Positions 40,260 through 50,828 are shown, counted from the stretch's first letter. The stretch: DNA of 64,000 nucleotides from Cedecea neteri NBRC 105707 = ATCC 33855 (GCF_001571265.1 NZ_BCTL01000011.1:1-64000), one strand, 5' to 3'. Notes: generated by a model not told the origin, from the sequence alone. Numbers and translations: made by a program.

Positions 40260-43200
40260 CTAAAACTCAAACTGATAGAGCAGATCTAGTGCCTGATCTA
40301 CGCCAGACACCGCTTCCAGATATAGCTTAGGCATCAGACGATAACGTAGCGTTAACGTCGCCAGAGAGTCAAAAATACCTACGCCATATTTAACCTGTAG
40401 ACCCGGCAGTACATAGCCGCTAACCACCACTTGAGAGGAATCACCCACCCCCGCGGTGTCAAGCGCCAGATTGCTTACGCCAAACGTCTCGCCGATTTTA
40501 CCCACAACCTGACCACTTTGTGCAACCCCCAAGCCCACAAGCATCGACGTCATCGCGTCGCCATCGTTGCCAGAAGTGTCTAAACCCTGGCCGCGAAGCA
40601 GGTAGGACAAGGCATCTTGCTGGGACATCGCCGGGTCGGAGAATATTTCAGCTTTTGGTTCATCTGCCGGGCCCGTCACACGCACACCGGCCGTTACGTT
40701 GTTTTCGGTCGACTCCGGGTTACGGATGGCTTCAATATTCAGGTATGGGTTATCCGGTGGGCCGGAGAACAGCAGTTCGCCTTTGCGGACGATAAGATCC
40801 TGACCATAAGCATGGAAGCGGCCCTGAGGAATGTTTATCTGGCCGTTGAGGCCGAGTCCCTGCTTGTCCTGTACCATTTTCAGGTCACCGGTCAGGCGAG
40901 CTTTCAGGCCAAAGGCATCAAGCCGCACGTTGTTGCCAACGTGAATCGTCAGGTTGCTGTTGATAGGGATCCCGGCGGACTGTGGATTAACCGGTTTCAG
41001 ATCTTTATCCAGCATCACTTCATCACTGGATACGCCCACGGCGCTTTCCGGCACATCATGCACTACGATACGCGCCCACGGCACATCGACGTTACCGTTG
41101 AGGGTAAACAGGCTTGGCGTTGCCACAAATTCAATATCCGGGGAAACGTCCAGACGCACCATCGGCGGCACGGTAATGCGCACTTTGCTGCCCTTCGCGG
41201 CTATGCGCGCCCGCCAGTTATCAATTTGCGTCCAGTCGGCGTCACCGCTTAACACAATCTGCCCTTGCTTGGTGCGTACCACGCCCTGCAGCGTGGAATT
41301 CATCCCGTTGAAGTTCATGGCAATCTGGCTCGGCTGCATGTCGAACGGCATGAAGTTACCTTCAACATCGACGCCATTAATCTGCATTTGCCCGAACATC
41401 TGCGGCCGTTCCAGGTTGCCGCCGAGGCGTAAGTTCGCGTTCAGCGTACCGTCAGCTTTTTCACCCTTCGAGAAGATAGCGTTGGCAATAGCCAGGGAGA
41501 AGTTGCGGATATTGACGTTGCCGCCCAGATTACGCCGCCCCTGGGGATCGGTGATTTGAACCTGGCCGTCAAACTGCCCGTTATTCGCCACCTTCACCAG
41601 CCAGCCAAGCTGGGCGCGGTTATTTTTCAGTTCGGCGTTGAGGTTCAGCGTGTCGAAGGCAACCGGCAACGTATTGCCGTTCACCACCTGCGCCACCTTC
41701 ACGCCACGCCCGCTGAGCGTCACCTGGCCCTGCGGCAGGCCACCGGCTTCGCTGTCCCAGCTCACGTCTGCCTTACCGGTAAATACGCCGCTGGCCTGAG
41801 TATCCGCCGGCATCACCGGTTTGAGCATGGCAAGATCGAAACGGTTGAGGTTAACCAGCGCCCGGCCTTTCGCTCCGGCGTCGATAGTTTGCGGCACGCA
41901 AAGCTCGGCGTTCGGGTTTACCCAGCAGTGCGGGCCAATGGCGATTTTCTGTTCTTTGTTGCGGAAGTCCAGCGTCAGCTCGCGGTTTAGCGCCCACGGC
42001 CCCACCGGCGTCTCAAAGCGGGTATCGCTTAGCTTGCCGCGCCAGCGCTCTTCGTTGCGATCGAAGCTACCGCTCAGGTTAAGACGTCCGGAAACTGGCT
42101 CTCCCTGAACGCGCAGCTGAAGCTGATGCTGTTTCTCATCGCCTTTTGCGTCCAGGGTGACCAGGTCAACCTTCACGCCCGGCTGAGCCACTCGTTCTAC
42201 GCGCAGGTTGAGGTTACCGGCGATTTGGTCGCTCGATTTCACATCGCCTTTAAGCAGAACCCGGGCAATCGTCAGCTCCTGCCAGCGCAGGCCGTTTGCG
42301 GTCAAGTCAGCCAGCAGCTGCGGGGCTTTCACGTCACCGCGAACCTTAACGATACCTTTCGCCGTACCGCCCAGACCCGGCAGGGCGTTGTCCAGGTTCG
42401 GGGCATTAATGTTGGCGTCCAGGTTCAGCTCTTTCTCACCCAGCTCCCCTTTGACGTCCACGGTATTGCGGCCCAGCTCCAAATGCAGACCCGGCACCTT
42501 CCACTGCATGTAGTTGTTGCCCTGCAGCGTGCCCTGAACGTTGACTTTATTCTGCTTCACGTTACCGGCAAGCTTCAGCTCAGGAATATCCAGCTGCCAG
42601 CTGCCGCCATACAGGCTGCCGCGCGTTTTGATATTGCCGTCAAGCTTTGCAGGCCAGTCAGGGAACTGCTTCGCGGTGTTGATCCCGGCCAACGTTAATT
42701 CCCCGCGCCAGCTGATAGCTTTGCTCCAGTCCACCAGCGCTTTCAGGTCAGTGTTACCCTGCAGCGCGGCCACGCGCAGCTTATCGAGGCTAAACTGCTG
42801 TTCGTTACCTTTGCCGTCCAGCGTGATGGTAGCAGGCGGCACCTGGTCACCCTTCACGGCGGTGCTAAAGGCGAGCTTGTAGTCGGTCATTTTGCCTGTC
42901 AGGCGAAGCTTAAGGTCGTCGGCCTGATATTGCTTCGCGCCGGTCAGCGGCCAGTAAAGTTGCTTGCTGTCCAGCTCGATATTCAGCGGCAATCCGGCTT
43001 CGGCAAGACGGGTTTTGGCATTCAGCTGCATCCCCACCGGGCCGGAAAGGTTGACGCCAACTTTCAGCTCGTCGCGCAGCGCGCCGCCCACGGTCATCTT
43101 CACCTTTTCGCCTTTCAGCGGGTCGATGTTCAGCGTACTGTTGAGCGTTAAATCAACCGGCCAGTTGTCGCGCAGCTGCGCGCTGCCGGCGGCGTTCACC

Positions 43201-44036
43201 AACCCCTGAGAGGAGTCCACATCCAGCGCATCCAGCTTCAGGTTGCCGTCGATGCTGCTCACTTTCAGCAGCAGCGAGTTGACCATCAAATCCGTATCGC
43301 CGGTCAGGCGCAGGCGCGCTCCGCGGAATTCCTGAATATTCAGGTTCACCGGCAAATTAACGTCGGTCATTTCCGGCAGCAGCGGCTTCTCAAACAACTT
43401 TTTGAGCGTTTCACCCAGCGGCGCTTCTTCCGGCTGAGGGTTCTGGATCTTCGGCTCAACAATTTCTTCTTTGGCTACTTCTGCGGCTTTTGGCAACGCA
43501 ATCAGTAAGCCTTCCAGGCTGGTTGGCGTCAGCGTCAGGTTCCGCTGCTCCCAGTTCAGGCCACTGGTGAAATCCATCACCGAAACGGTGGTGTCGTCGA
43601 TTTTTACGTTGACGTTATTCAGCGCCACGCGGCTGAGAGTAATCGGATACGGCGTGGAGAGATTCAGCGGGCCGCTGTCTTCTTCCTGGACAGGCGCAGA
43701 CGGCGGCATTTTTTTCGTGTCGACCGCGACATCCACATCTTTCAGCGAGAAATCATTCACGCACAGGCTACTGTGCCACAGGCACTTAAGCTCAATGGCG
43801 AGATGAACCTCACCCGCACGCACGGCGACGCCAGGCTGCTCGTAGCGCAGGTTCTTTAACGTCAGATTACGCCAGCCACCGTCGACCTGAGCGATATTCA
43901 GCCCTGGCACCCAGCGATTAGCGCCTTTAAACAGCAAATGCAGGCCGGGCGTAGTCCCCACCAGGAAACCGACTGCCGCAATCAGCAGCACAACCACAGC
44001 CAGCACCGCGAGGCTGATTTTCTTCCAACGACTCAT
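40260..44036 (-). CDS. tamB: Translocation and assembly module subunit TamB
   Basis: This 1258-residue AsmA-superfamily protein (E. coli 1259) has an N-terminal membrane anchor (about residues 7-27), a very long beta-helical groove of repeated strands, and the C-terminal DUF490 domain ending [20 protein letters not shown], whose final phenylalanine resembles outer-membrane proteins. It spans the periplasm with TamA and is implicated in phospholipid transport and outer-membrane protein assembly. Its ATG overlaps the tamA stop by four bases. Confidence 0.96.
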   Translation of the reverse strand: MSRWKKISLAVLAVVVLLIAAVGFLVGTTPGLHLLFKGANRWVPGLNIAQVDGGWRNLTLKNLRYEQPGVAVRAGEVHLAIELKCLWHSSLCVNDFSLKDVDVAVDTKKMPPSAPVQEEDSGPLNLSTPYPITLSRVALNNVNVKIDDTTVSVMDFTSGLNWEQRNLTLTPTSLEGLLIALPKAAEVAKEEIVEPKIQNPQPEEAPLGETLKKLFEKPLLPEMTDVNLPVNLNIQEFRGARLRLTGDTDLMVNSLLLKVSSIDGNLKLDALDVDSSQGLVNAAGSAQLRDNWPVDLTLNSTLNIDPLKGEKVKMTVGGALRDELKVGVNLSGPVGMQLNAKTRLAEAGLPLNIELDSKQLYWPLTGAKQYQADDLKLRLTGKMTDYKLAFSTAVKGDQVPPATITLDGKGNEQQFSLDKLRVAALQGNTDLKALVDWSKAISWRGELTLAGINTAKQFPDWPAKLDGNIKTRGSLYGGSWQLDIPELKLAGNVKQNKVNVQGTLQGNNYMQWKVPGLHLELGRNTVDVKGELGEKELNLDANINAPNLDNALPGLGGTAKGIVKVRGDVKAPQLLADLTANGLRWQELTIARVLLKGDVKSSDQIAGNLNLRVERVAQPGVKVDLVTLDAKGDEKQHQLQLRVQGEPVSGRLNLSGSFDRNEERWRGKLSDTRFETPVGPWALNRELTLDFRNKEQKIAIGPHCWVNPNAELCVPQTIDAGAKGRALVNLNRFDLAMLKPVMPADTQASGVFTGKADVSWDSEAGGLPQGQVTLSGRGVKVAQVVNGNTLPVAFDTLNLNAELKNNRAQLGWLVKVANNGQFDGQVQITDPQGRRNLGGNVNIRNFSLAIANAIFSKGEKADGTLNANLRLGGNLERPQMFGQMQINGVDVEGNFMPFDMQPSQIAMNFNGMNSTLQGVVRTKQGQIVLSGDADWTQIDNWRARIAAKGSKVRITVPPMVRLDVSPDIEFVATPSLFTLNGNVDVPWARIVVHDVPESAVGVSSDEVMLDKDLKPVNPQSAGIPINSNLTIHVGNNVRLDAFGLKARLTGDLKMVQDKQGLGLNGQINIPQGRFHAYGQDLIVRKGELLFSGPPDNPYLNIEAIRNPESTENNVTAGVRVTGPADEPKAEIFSDPAMSQQDALSYLLRGQGLDTSGNDGDAMTSMLVGLGVAQSGQVVGKIGETFGVSNLALDTAGVGDSSQVVVSGYVLPGLQVKYGVGIFDSLATLTLRYRLMPKLYLEAVSGVDQALDLLYQFEF

Positions 44037-45769
44037 AGTTCAGGCCCCAAACCGATGTAAAACTGTAAACCGTGCTCTTCCTTGTCACCCACCGGTACCG
44101 CAAAGTCGAGCTTGATAGGCCCAACCGGGGACTGCCAGCGCACGCCAACGCCTGCGCCGGTTTTGAAGTTGCTGCGTTTGATGTCGTTCACCGCCTCACC
44201 TGAGTCAACGAACGCGGCGCCCCACCATTTGCCGGTCACGTTGTACTGATATTCCAGCGAGCCGGTCGCCAGTTTGGAGGCACCCGTTAACTTGCCGTTG
44301 CTGTCTTCTGGCGAAATAGATTTGTATTTATAGCCGCGAATGCTGCGGTCGCCCCCGGCGAAGAAACGCAGGTCAGGCGGCACTTTTTTAAAGTTGTTGG
44401 TTTCTATCCAACCGAGATTGCCGCGCACCACAAAACGATGCTTTTCGTACAGCGAGCGGATCCAGACGTTTTGAGCCTGGAATACGCCGAAATCAACGTC
44501 TGAACCCCATGTCGTATTGGAAACATCAATCGAGTAGCGCTGGGAGTCGCCCCAGGTGGGCATCAGGCCACCGCGTGAGCGAGTGCGGTTCAGGCTGACG
44601 CCAGGGTAAAGCAGCATGGTCGTGTTCGTGACGTCTGCCTGAGTAAAGTGGTCGAGGCTCCAGCGCAGGTTAACCGCGCGCTGCCAGCCGCTCGACATAT
44701 CCCAATAGCGGGACAGCGCCACGGTGGTGGAGTCCGATTTGGTGTCGTTGAGATCGGTTCGCTTAAAACCGCCCTGCACCAGGTAATACTGCTCCAGCGG
44801 GCTTTTTAACAGCGGTACTTTGTAGCTGAAGTCGAGCGTTTGCTCAGGCCCGGAAAGGCTGGTGCTGGTCGTCAGGCTGTGACCATAGGAGTTCATCCAC
44901 GGCTTTTTCCAGCTCGCCTTTACGCGCGGGCCAACGTCAGTGGAGTAGCCCACACCGGTTTCAATGGTGTTTTCAGTGCGCGGCGTCACCACGCCCTGCA
45001 GCGGCAGTACTTTGGTCTGGCGAGATTTTTCAAACTCAGGCGCCACTACCACGGAGTTAAACCAGCCCGTAGCCGACAGGCGGCGGTTCAGCTCGGCCAG
45101 ATCGCTTGACTGGTAATAATCGCCCTGCTTAAAGGGCACCAGGTTTTGCAGGTACTCTTCGCGAATTTGGGAGCCCTGAAAGGTCACTGCGCCAAAACGG
45201 TAGCGCTCGCCGCTGTCGTAGTCGATATCCCAGAAGGCCTGATGCCTGTCGAGAGAAACGCCCAGCTGGCTTTTGCGGAAATCGCTGTCGAAGTAGCCCT
45301 TACGCAGCGCAATACTGGAGAGGCTTTTCTTGAAGTTATCGTAATCCGCATGGTCAAGGACGGTGCCGATTTTGGGTCGTTTAGGCAGCAGCGCGAGATA
45401 GTCTTTATCGGTCCTCGCGCCACCACGCAAAATGACGTCGGTGCCGCCAATTAACACGGGCTGCCCGGCGTCAACTTGCGCCAGCAGAACCTGGCGCCCA
45501 CCGTTCTGCGGCGGCGGTTTAAGCGTGAAATTGATGGTCGGTTCGTAGTAACCCAGCGCTTTCAACCCTGCGCGAATGGCGTCATCGACGCGCGCCTGGA
45601 AGCGACGATCCGGCGTCACTTCATCGCTTTCGATGGTTGAAAGTTGAGCACGGACGTTTTTTTGCAATTCGCCGCTGAGACCTTCAACCTGCAAGCGCAC
45701 GCTCGCGGCGTTTGCCCATGTGCTCGCCACACACAGGCCTGTAATACATAAAGTACGGATTACTGGCAC
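44033..45769 (-). CDS. tamA: Translocation and assembly module subunit TamA
   Basis: This 578-residue Omp85-family outer-membrane protein has a signal peptide (about 1-22, ending [10 protein letters not shown]), three POTRA domains (to about residue 265) and a 16-strand barrel. The barrel signature [16 protein letters not shown] and the closing [18 protein letters not shown] strand are present, and it ends in a strand with terminal L. It partners TamB in envelope assembly. Divergent from msrA. Confidence 0.96.
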   Translation of the reverse strand: MPVIRTLCITGLCVASTWANAASVRLQVEGLSGELQKNVRAQLSTIESDEVTPDRRFQARVDDAIRAGLKALGYYEPTINFTLKPPPQNGGRQVLLAQVDAGQPVLIGGTDVILRGGARTDKDYLALLPKRPKIGTVLDHADYDNFKKSLSSIALRKGYFDSDFRKSQLGVSLDRHQAFWDIDYDSGERYRFGAVTFQGSQIREEYLQNLVPFKQGDYYQSSDLAELNRRLSATGWFNSVVVAPEFEKSRQTKVLPLQGVVTPRTENTIETGVGYSTDVGPRVKASWKKPWMNSYGHSLTTSTSLSGPEQTLDFSYKVPLLKSPLEQYYLVQGGFKRTDLNDTKSDSTTVALSRYWDMSSGWQRAVNLRWSLDHFTQADVTNTTMLLYPGVSLNRTRSRGGLMPTWGDSQRYSIDVSNTTWGSDVDFGVFQAQNVWIRSLYEKHRFVVRGNLGWIETNNFKKVPPDLRFFAGGDRSIRGYKYKSISPEDSNGKLTGASKLATGSLEYQYNVTGKWWGAAFVDSGEAVNDIKRSNFKTGAGVGVRWQSPVGPIKLDFAVPVGDKEEHGLQFYIGLGPEL

Positions 45770-45983
45770 GTTTTCTCCTGAATATCCTTGTTCCCACCCC
45801 TGGAAGGAAACGTCATTCCCGCTCCGCGGATTAACAAAACCCTAACATCGAGGGTTGAAAATAACTCACTAGCCTAAATCTTTCTTATATGTAATGTAGT
45901 CTGTAACTCGGATGTATTGTCTGCAATTGCAGGTCTGATGACAACCGCTCGCTTTTTTGCCGATTTTCGGGAGATCCAACACC

Positions 45984-46619
45984 ATGTCATTCTTCGACAA
46001 AACTCACACTGTGACGCAGGCCGATGCTCTGCCGGGCCGCAACACACCGATGCCGGTCGCCACGCTTCACGCGGTTAACGAACACTCAATGACAAATGTT
46101 CCAGATGGGATGGAAATCGCGCTGTTTGCGATGGGATGTTTTTGGGGCGTAGAACGCCTGTATTGGGAAATTCCGGGCGTTTACAGCACGGCGGCTGGTT
46201 ACAGCGGCGGCTACACGCCAAACCCTACCTATCGCGAAGTTTGCAGCGGCCAGACAGGTCATGCTGAAGCCGTGCGCATCGTTTATGATCCGAAAGTCGT
46301 TAGCTATGAACAGCTTTTACAGGTGTTTTGGGAAAATCACGACCCGGCTCAAGGGATGCGCCAGGGCGGTGACGTCGGCACCCAGTACCGCTCGGCAATT
46401 TATCCGTTAACGCCGGAACAGGACAAAGCCGCCCGCGCCAGCCTTGAGCGTTTCCAGGCCGCAATGAATGCCGCCGGTGATAAACGCCAGGTCACCACTG
46501 AAATCGCCAATGCAGGTCCGTTCTACTACGCGGAAGACGACCATCAGCAATATCTGTACAAGAATCCGCACGGCTACTGCGGCATTGGCGGCATCGGGGT
46601 TTGCCTGCCGCCTCAGTAA
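45984..46619 (+). CDS. msrA: Peptide methionine sulfoxide reductase A
   Basis: This 211-residue enzyme reduces methionine-S-sulfoxide. The catalytic Cys lies in [11 protein letters not shown] (about residue 51), and resolving cysteines near the end ([14 protein letters not shown]) are present. It matches E. coli MsrA (212). The start at 45984 follows GGGAG; the longer frame is leader. A terminator follows, then the minus-strand effector-like operon; in E. coli ytfL would be the next gene. Confidence 0.96.
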   Translation: MSFFDKTHTVTQADALPGRNTPMPVATLHAVNEHSMTNVPDGMEIALFAMGCFWGVERLYWEIPGVYSTAAGYSGGYTPNPTYREVCSGQTGHAEAVRIVYDPKVVSYEQLLQVFWENHDPAQGMRQGGDVGTQYRSAIYPLTPEQDKAARASLERFQAAMNAAGDKRQVTTEIANAGPFYYAEDDHQQYLYKNPHGYCGIGGIGVCLPPQ

Positions 46620-46629
46620 GCTTCGCGAC

Positions 46630-46655
46630 AAAGCCAGTCAATCGACTGGCTTTTT
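46630..46655 (+). terminator. Rho-independent terminator of msrA
   Basis: AAAGCCAGTC-AATC-GACTGGCTTT with following Ts, ten bases after msrA. The minus-strand LRR gene stops twelve bases beyond, so it may use the same stem in reverse. Confidence 0.9.
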
Positions 46656-46666
46656 CTTTAACGTTG

Positions 46667-47515
46667 CTAACCAAAGCCAACCCACGCTTTCTGATTATTC
46701 ACATCCAGCGTCGCGGAAGTATGTCCATTTCCGAGACTAGCCATGCTGATGTTATTTGCCACGCCGTGCTTGTTCAGCGCCGCCAGCATCGCCCGCACGT
46801 TACCCGCCGACCCCTGATCGTTAGCCCCGACCAGGAACACCTCAGTTTTACGCGCTGACGGCTGTAAATGCCGGGAGAGCATATCCTCCAGTGGGATCCC
46901 GCCAGAGCCGCTGCGCTGCGGGTTATCCATATGCAGCGCCAGGCTTTTCCCATCCTGGACAATCATCGCCGCCAGGCAAGGTGCCAGGTCGGTTGTGAAC
47001 AGCGCGGTTTTCTGCCGGGGCGGCTGATGAATCACCTGCGCACGGTTATTACCCTGGGCAAAAAACTGCAGTTTGTATCCCTCATCCGCAAAACGTTCGT
47101 GTGAACGACGAAACGGCACGCCCTGGTTTTGCTGATTCATCGCCAGCTGCAGCGTTTGCAGGGAACCCAGCTGTAAAAGTGCTTTAGCCGGAAAGGTTTG
47201 CAGCGGGTTGCCGGACACATTCAAATGTTTGAGGTGTGTCAACGCTCCCAGCGATTCCGGCAGTGCCGTCAGGCCTCGCTCGCTCAGATCTAATGTTTCC
47301 CCACGGCACTGAAAGTTATTCATTATTTCACTGCTCGCTGCCGTCCGGGCAGTGCCTTCTTCCGCCGTTGGGGCACAGGCGGCCCAATTGTTGAGATCGC
47401 CGTGTAAGTCGCTTGCGTGCAGGCCCGGCGAAGCAGCTTTCACGGCTGCCGTTGAAGGTAAACTGGTAAGTGATGACATACCCGAAGGTCGCACCGCCGC
47501 AGAATTAATATGCAT
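46667..47515 (-). CDS. Putative type III effector: leucine-rich repeats fused to a CheD-like deamidase domain
   Basis: This 282-residue protein has no signal peptide. Residues 1-40 are Ser/Ala-rich, like type III secretion signals. Residues 43-85 (NNWAACAPTAEE, then TLDLSERGLTALP) resemble the helical cap and first repeat of IpaH/SspH effectors, with short LRRs to about 125. Residues 168-282 resemble CheD, a receptor glutamine deamidase: Cys180 in TDLAPCLAAMI, His195 fifteen residues on, then VGAND (229-233), GNVRAMLAALNKHGV, a LG pair (261-262) and a final KAWVGF strand. The IpaH ubiquitin-ligase domain is absent. The start at 47515 follows CGGAG by seven bases; an earlier ATG at 47563 is possible. 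It is second in an operon led by an hrp box. Secretion and deamidation are inferred. Confidence 0.7.
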   Translation of the reverse strand: MHINSAAVRPSGMSSLTSLPSTAAVKAASPGLHASDLHGDLNNWAACAPTAEEGTARTAASSEIMNNFQCRGETLDLSERGLTALPESLGALTHLKHLNVSGNPLQTFPAKALLQLGSLQTLQLAMNQQNQGVPFRRSHERFADEGYKLQFFAQGNNRAQVIHQPPRQKTALFTTDLAPCLAAMIVQDGKSLALHMDNPQRSGSGGIPLEDMLSRHLQPSARKTEVFLVGANDQGSAGNVRAMLAALNKHGVANNISMASLGNGHTSATLDVNNQKAWVGFG

Positions 47516-47571
47516 AATCAGGCTCCGAAATAGACTGCCTGTATGTGGAGGGAACTCCCCCATCGGTTCCT

Positions 47572-48906
47572 TTAGACCTGCTGCTCAGCGGCATTAAGGG
47601 TGGTTGCCGGCTGACGATTTAAGGCCGCCTGTAGCTGATGCCCGATCCAGCCTGCCGCCGAGTTCACGGCCGCCGGAACGCTTTCCTGTAGCATTTGCGT
47701 CATTTTGTTCGCCACCGGGTCAGCCAGGATCTCTGCCGCAGGCACGGCGAAAAACACCGGGGCAGAAGCCACAACGTTGGTCGCATGGCTGATGGCGCTT
47801 AGCGAAGCGGCATTCACTCTTGGAAAGGCGCTAGCAATAGCGCCGCTAATGGCGCTGCGCAGGCTTATCACACCGGCAAAACCACCGGCCAGCATCGCCG
47901 TTTTCCCCAGACTCGGCGCCGAAAGAACGCTTGCCGTCGCTTTCAGGCTGTCCGTTGCAATATCCAAAGGCAGCTTTGCCATACGCTGAGCGGCGTTTTT
48001 TAACGTGTCGCCCACCACGTGCGTATTTTTTAATTCAGTGAATTTCTGCTGCCAGTCGTTGCGCCCCAGCAAATACTCTGGCCCGGTTCGGCCTTTGCTT
48101 TCATCCACCGCATGGAGAATGGCGCTCATTGCGCCACCCGCCACCAGGCCGCCCGCAGCGGACAGCCACGTATCGGCTTCACCGGCGACTTTCGCCCCGG
48201 CAAAATGCGTCAGCGTTGCCGCCGACGCCAGACGCGCAAGGTTGCGAGCCGAGTAGGTCTGAATGGCGGCGCCGGTTTCTGCCACCGTCGTCAACAAGCT
48301 CGCTTTTGCCTCTTTTACCGCTTCGCGCATAACCGGATGCAGGTCGCTCTCTTTGGCGGACAGCCAGGGATTCGCTGCCGTGGCGCGATTAAGCAGCGTG
48401 GTGCCTATTGTGTCGGCAATGCTGGACTGCAGGCCGGCATGGAGGCCAATTTCCGCCGCGGTATGGGCAAAAGTACTCAGCAGCGGGACTTTATCGTAGG
48501 CAACAGACGCCGCAGCAAAGGGAATAGCGCGTACCGCCCCTCGTGCGATTTGTCCCAGTCTGTCCAGTTGATGCCCTTTAGTCAGCACCGCCTCAACGGA
48601 GGCCGGCGTTTCCCCCATTTTGTGTAATTCCCGGGTTCTCGACTCAATCAAGGCATGCATTTCAGCATGGTTATCGCCGTTGATATGCTTGCCAAACAGC
48701 GCGCCAAGCTGGTGATGGATAGCGGCTTCATTGGCCGAACCATAAACGCTGTCACCCACAAAGTGCAGGCTTTCATGCGCACTTACGGCAGCAGAAGTAG
48801 CCACAGATGAACTCGAAGCGATCGACGCAGGCCGCTGGCCGCTGTGTTCCGGTAACGGAGGAAGTTCTGCCGCATGTCTGTGGGCGGAAGTAACGGAATT
48901 GACCAT
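47572..48906 (-). CDS. Putative type III effector or secreted partner, unknown family
   Basis: This 444-residue protein is not recognised. It lacks a Sec signal. The first 45 residues are rich in Ser, Ala, Pro and His (including SIASSSSVATSAAVS), as in type III substrates. The rest is largely helical and Ala-rich with Gly/Ala-rich hydrophobic patches, near residues 260-285 (WLSAAGGLVAGGAMSAIL), 345-370 (LAGGFAGVISLRSAISGAIASAF) and 385-405, that could meet membranes. The start at 48906 has AGGAG eight bases upstream and lies 37 bases after an hrp box; the frame extends 39 codons further but without support. It is followed after 56 bases by the LRR gene, so the two are likely cotranscribed. 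No homologue exists here in E. coli. Confidence 0.6.
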   Translation of the reverse strand: MVNSVTSAHRHAAELPPLPEHSGQRPASIASSSSVATSAAVSAHESLHFVGDSVYGSANEAAIHHQLGALFGKHINGDNHAEMHALIESRTRELHKMGETPASVEAVLTKGHQLDRLGQIARGAVRAIPFAAASVAYDKVPLLSTFAHTAAEIGLHAGLQSSIADTIGTTLLNRATAANPWLSAKESDLHPVMREAVKEAKASLLTTVAETGAAIQTYSARNLARLASAATLTHFAGAKVAGEADTWLSAAGGLVAGGAMSAILHAVDESKGRTGPEYLLGRNDWQQKFTELKNTHVVGDTLKNAAQRMAKLPLDIATDSLKATASVLSAPSLGKTAMLAGGFAGVISLRSAISGAIASAFPRVNAASLSAISHATNVVASAPVFFAVPAAEILADPVANKMTQMLQESVPAAVNSAAGWIGHQLQAALNRQPATTLNAAEQQV

Positions 48907-48942
48907 GTGAACGCTCTCCTGATAGTGGGCTAACCGGTCAGG

Positions 48943-48970
48943 TGAGTGGCAAAAAGAGACGAAAAGTTCC
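48943..48970 (-). promoter_or_regulatory. hrp box (HrpL-type promoter) of the effector-like operon
   Basis: On the minus strand GGAACT, fifteen bases, then CCACTCA. The HrpL consensus is GGAACC-N15/16-CCACNNA, so only one position differs. It ends 37 bases before the first gene of the operon. The 317-base gap to ytfL otherwise holds only a terminator and the ytfL promoter region. Confidence 0.75.
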
Positions 48971-49041
48971 GGGGATAAAAAGAAGAAAAGCAGCTTATAC
49001 AATGCGCCAAACGTTAAGCCCATTAATCAAAAAACATAGCA

Positions 49042-49066
49042 ATAAAAACCCGGCTTACCGCCGGTT
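49042..49066 (-). terminator. Orphan minus-strand terminator upstream of the effector-like operon
   Basis: On the minus strand CCGGC-GGTAA-GCCGG runs into TTTTTATT. No minus-strand gene lies to its right before ytfK, so it may insulate the operon from read-through or be a relic of the insertion. Confidence 0.65.
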
Positions 49067-49223
49067 AAATTACAGCCTCTGGTAGCACATCCCATCCTTA
49101 CGCTATACTACTCCTTGAATTTGCTGGCTCGTTCACAAAAGCGGCCAGCATTTCTTGTGTTTGACCCCTAAGATTTATCCACTTTTCCCTTCCGAGGACC
49201 TGGCCACAACAGCCAGATAAATT

Positions 49224-50561
49224 ATGTTAAACAGTATTTTGATAATACTTATCCTTATTGCTATTAGTGCCTTTTTCTCAATCTCTGAGATCTCGCTTGC
49301 CGCCTCTCGTAAAATCAAACTTAAGCTGCTGGCCGATGAAGGCAACGTCAATGCCCAGCGCGTGCTAAAGATGCAAGAAACGCCGGGCATGTTCTTTACC
49401 GTCGTACAAATTGGCCTTAACGCCGTGGCCATTCTCGGCGGTATCGTCGGCGATGCGGCTTTCTCACCGGCGTTTAAAATTCTGTTGGAGCGTTTTCTGG
49501 CTCCGGAACTCGCCGACCAGCTCAGCTTTATTATCTCATTCACCCTCGTCACCAGCCTGTTCATTCTGTTCGCAGACCTCACCCCGAAACGCATCGGTAT
49601 GATTTCTCCCGAAACGGTTGCTTTACGTATTATCAACCCGATGCGCTTCTGTCTGTTTGTTTTCAGACCTTTGGTGTGGTTCTTCAATGGCCTGGCTAAC
49701 GTTATTTTCCGCATCTTCAAGCTGCCGATGGTGCGTAAAGACGACATTACTTCTGACGACGTTTACGCAGTATTTGAAGCCGGTGCGCTGGCGGGCGTGC
49801 TGCGTAAGCAAGAACACGAACTGATTGAAAACGTTTTTGAGCTGGAATCCCGTACCGTGCCGTCTTCCATGACCTCGCGCGAAAACGTGATTTGGTTCGA
49901 CCTACACGCCGACGAGCAAAGCCTGAAGTCCACCATCGCCGAACATCCGCACTCCAAGTTCCTGGTGTGTAACGGCGATATCGACCACGTCGTTGGCTAT
50001 GTTGATTCCAAAGAGCTGCTGAACCGTGTGCTGGGTAACCAAAGCATGGCGCTGAACAGCGGTGTGCATTTGCGTAACGCCCTGATTGTGCCGGACACCC
50101 TGACCCTCTCCGAAGCGCTGGAAAGCTTCAAAACCGCCGGCGAAGACTTCGCGGTTATCATGAACGAATACGCGCTGGTGGTGGGCATCATTACCCTGAA
50201 CGACGTGATGACCACGCTGATGGGCGACCTGGTCGGCCAGGGAATGGAAGAGCAAATCGTTGCCCGTGATGAAAACTCATGGCTGGTGGAAGGCGGCACG
50301 CCGATTGACGACGTGATGCGCGTGCTGGATATCGACGAGTTCCCGCAGTCCGGCAACTACGAAACCATCGGCGGGTTCATGATGTTTATGCTGCGTAAGA
50401 TCCCGAAACGCACCGACTCGGTGAAGTTCTCCGGATACAAGTTCGAGGTGGTGGATATTGATAACTACCGCATCGACCAGCTGCTGGTGACGCGAATCGA
50501 CAATAAGCCTGTCGCGCTGACGCCAAAGCTGCCTGATGGTGAAGAGCCTCAGGAGCAGTAA
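49224..50561 (+). CDS. ytfL: Hemolysin C/CorC-like polyamine exporter PaeA (YtfL)
   Basis: This 445-residue inner-membrane protein has a DUF21 membrane domain (about 1-180, four helices), two CBS domains (about 200-330) and a CorC_HlyC C-terminal domain. It matches E. coli YtfL (PaeA), implicated in putrescine/cadaverine export and intracellular pH control. The ribosome site is weak. A strong terminator follows. In E. coli it adjoins msrA directly. Confidence 0.94.
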   Translation: MLNSILIILILIAISAFFSISEISLAASRKIKLKLLADEGNVNAQRVLKMQETPGMFFTVVQIGLNAVAILGGIVGDAAFSPAFKILLERFLAPELADQLSFIISFTLVTSLFILFADLTPKRIGMISPETVALRIINPMRFCLFVFRPLVWFFNGLANVIFRIFKLPMVRKDDITSDDVYAVFEAGALAGVLRKQEHELIENVFELESRTVPSSMTSRENVIWFDLHADEQSLKSTIAEHPHSKFLVCNGDIDHVVGYVDSKELLNRVLGNQSMALNSGVHLRNALIVPDTLTLSEALESFKTAGEDFAVIMNEYALVVGIITLNDVMTTLMGDLVGQGMEEQIVARDENSWLVEGGTPIDDVMRVLDIDEFPQSGNYETIGGFMMFMLRKIPKRTDSVKFSGYKFEVVDIDNYRIDQLLVTRIDNKPVALTPKLPDGEEPQEQ

Positions 50562-50580
50562 GCAAGCTCTACAAACACTA

Positions 50581-50608
50581 ACGGCCCCTTCGGGGCCGTT
50601 TTTTTTTT
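50581..50608 (+). terminator. Rho-independent terminator of ytfL
   Basis: ACGGCCCC-TTC-GGGGCCGT followed by ten Ts. It also lies just beyond the convergent ytfK stop and may serve both. Confidence 0.92.
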
Positions 50609-50621
50609 ACAACTTTAGGGC

Positions 50622-50828
50622 CTAGCCCATGTCCGCCTGTAAGCGCATCACCTGGCGGTTGACCTCGGACATGACCGAGTAGTGCTGCTTATCCTTAACT
50701 TTCGGGACAAGGATTTTGCCCTTATCAAATTCGAAAGCGCCAACGTCCTTGATATACAACCGTCCACGGAACAGGATCTTCACGTACTTCGCCACCTGAA
50801 GGGGGTTGTAACGTTGGAAAATTTTCAT
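50622..50828 (-). CDS. ytfK: YtfK, SpoT-stimulating small protein
   Basis: This 68-residue DUF1107 protein matches E. coli YtfK ([35 protein letters not shown]). In E. coli it shifts SpoT toward (p)ppGpp synthesis during phosphate or fatty acid starvation. Convergent with ytfL and divergent from ytfJ. Confidence 0.94.
   Translation of the reverse strand: MKIFQRYNPLQVAKYVKILFRGRLYIKDVGAFEFDKGKILVPKVKDKQHYSVMSEVNRQVMRLQADMG

Noticed and set aside
46667-49023. Prophage or insertion-sequence origin of the msrA-ytfL insertion
   Set aside because: No transposase, integrase, phage gene, terminal inverted repeats or target duplication could be seen.
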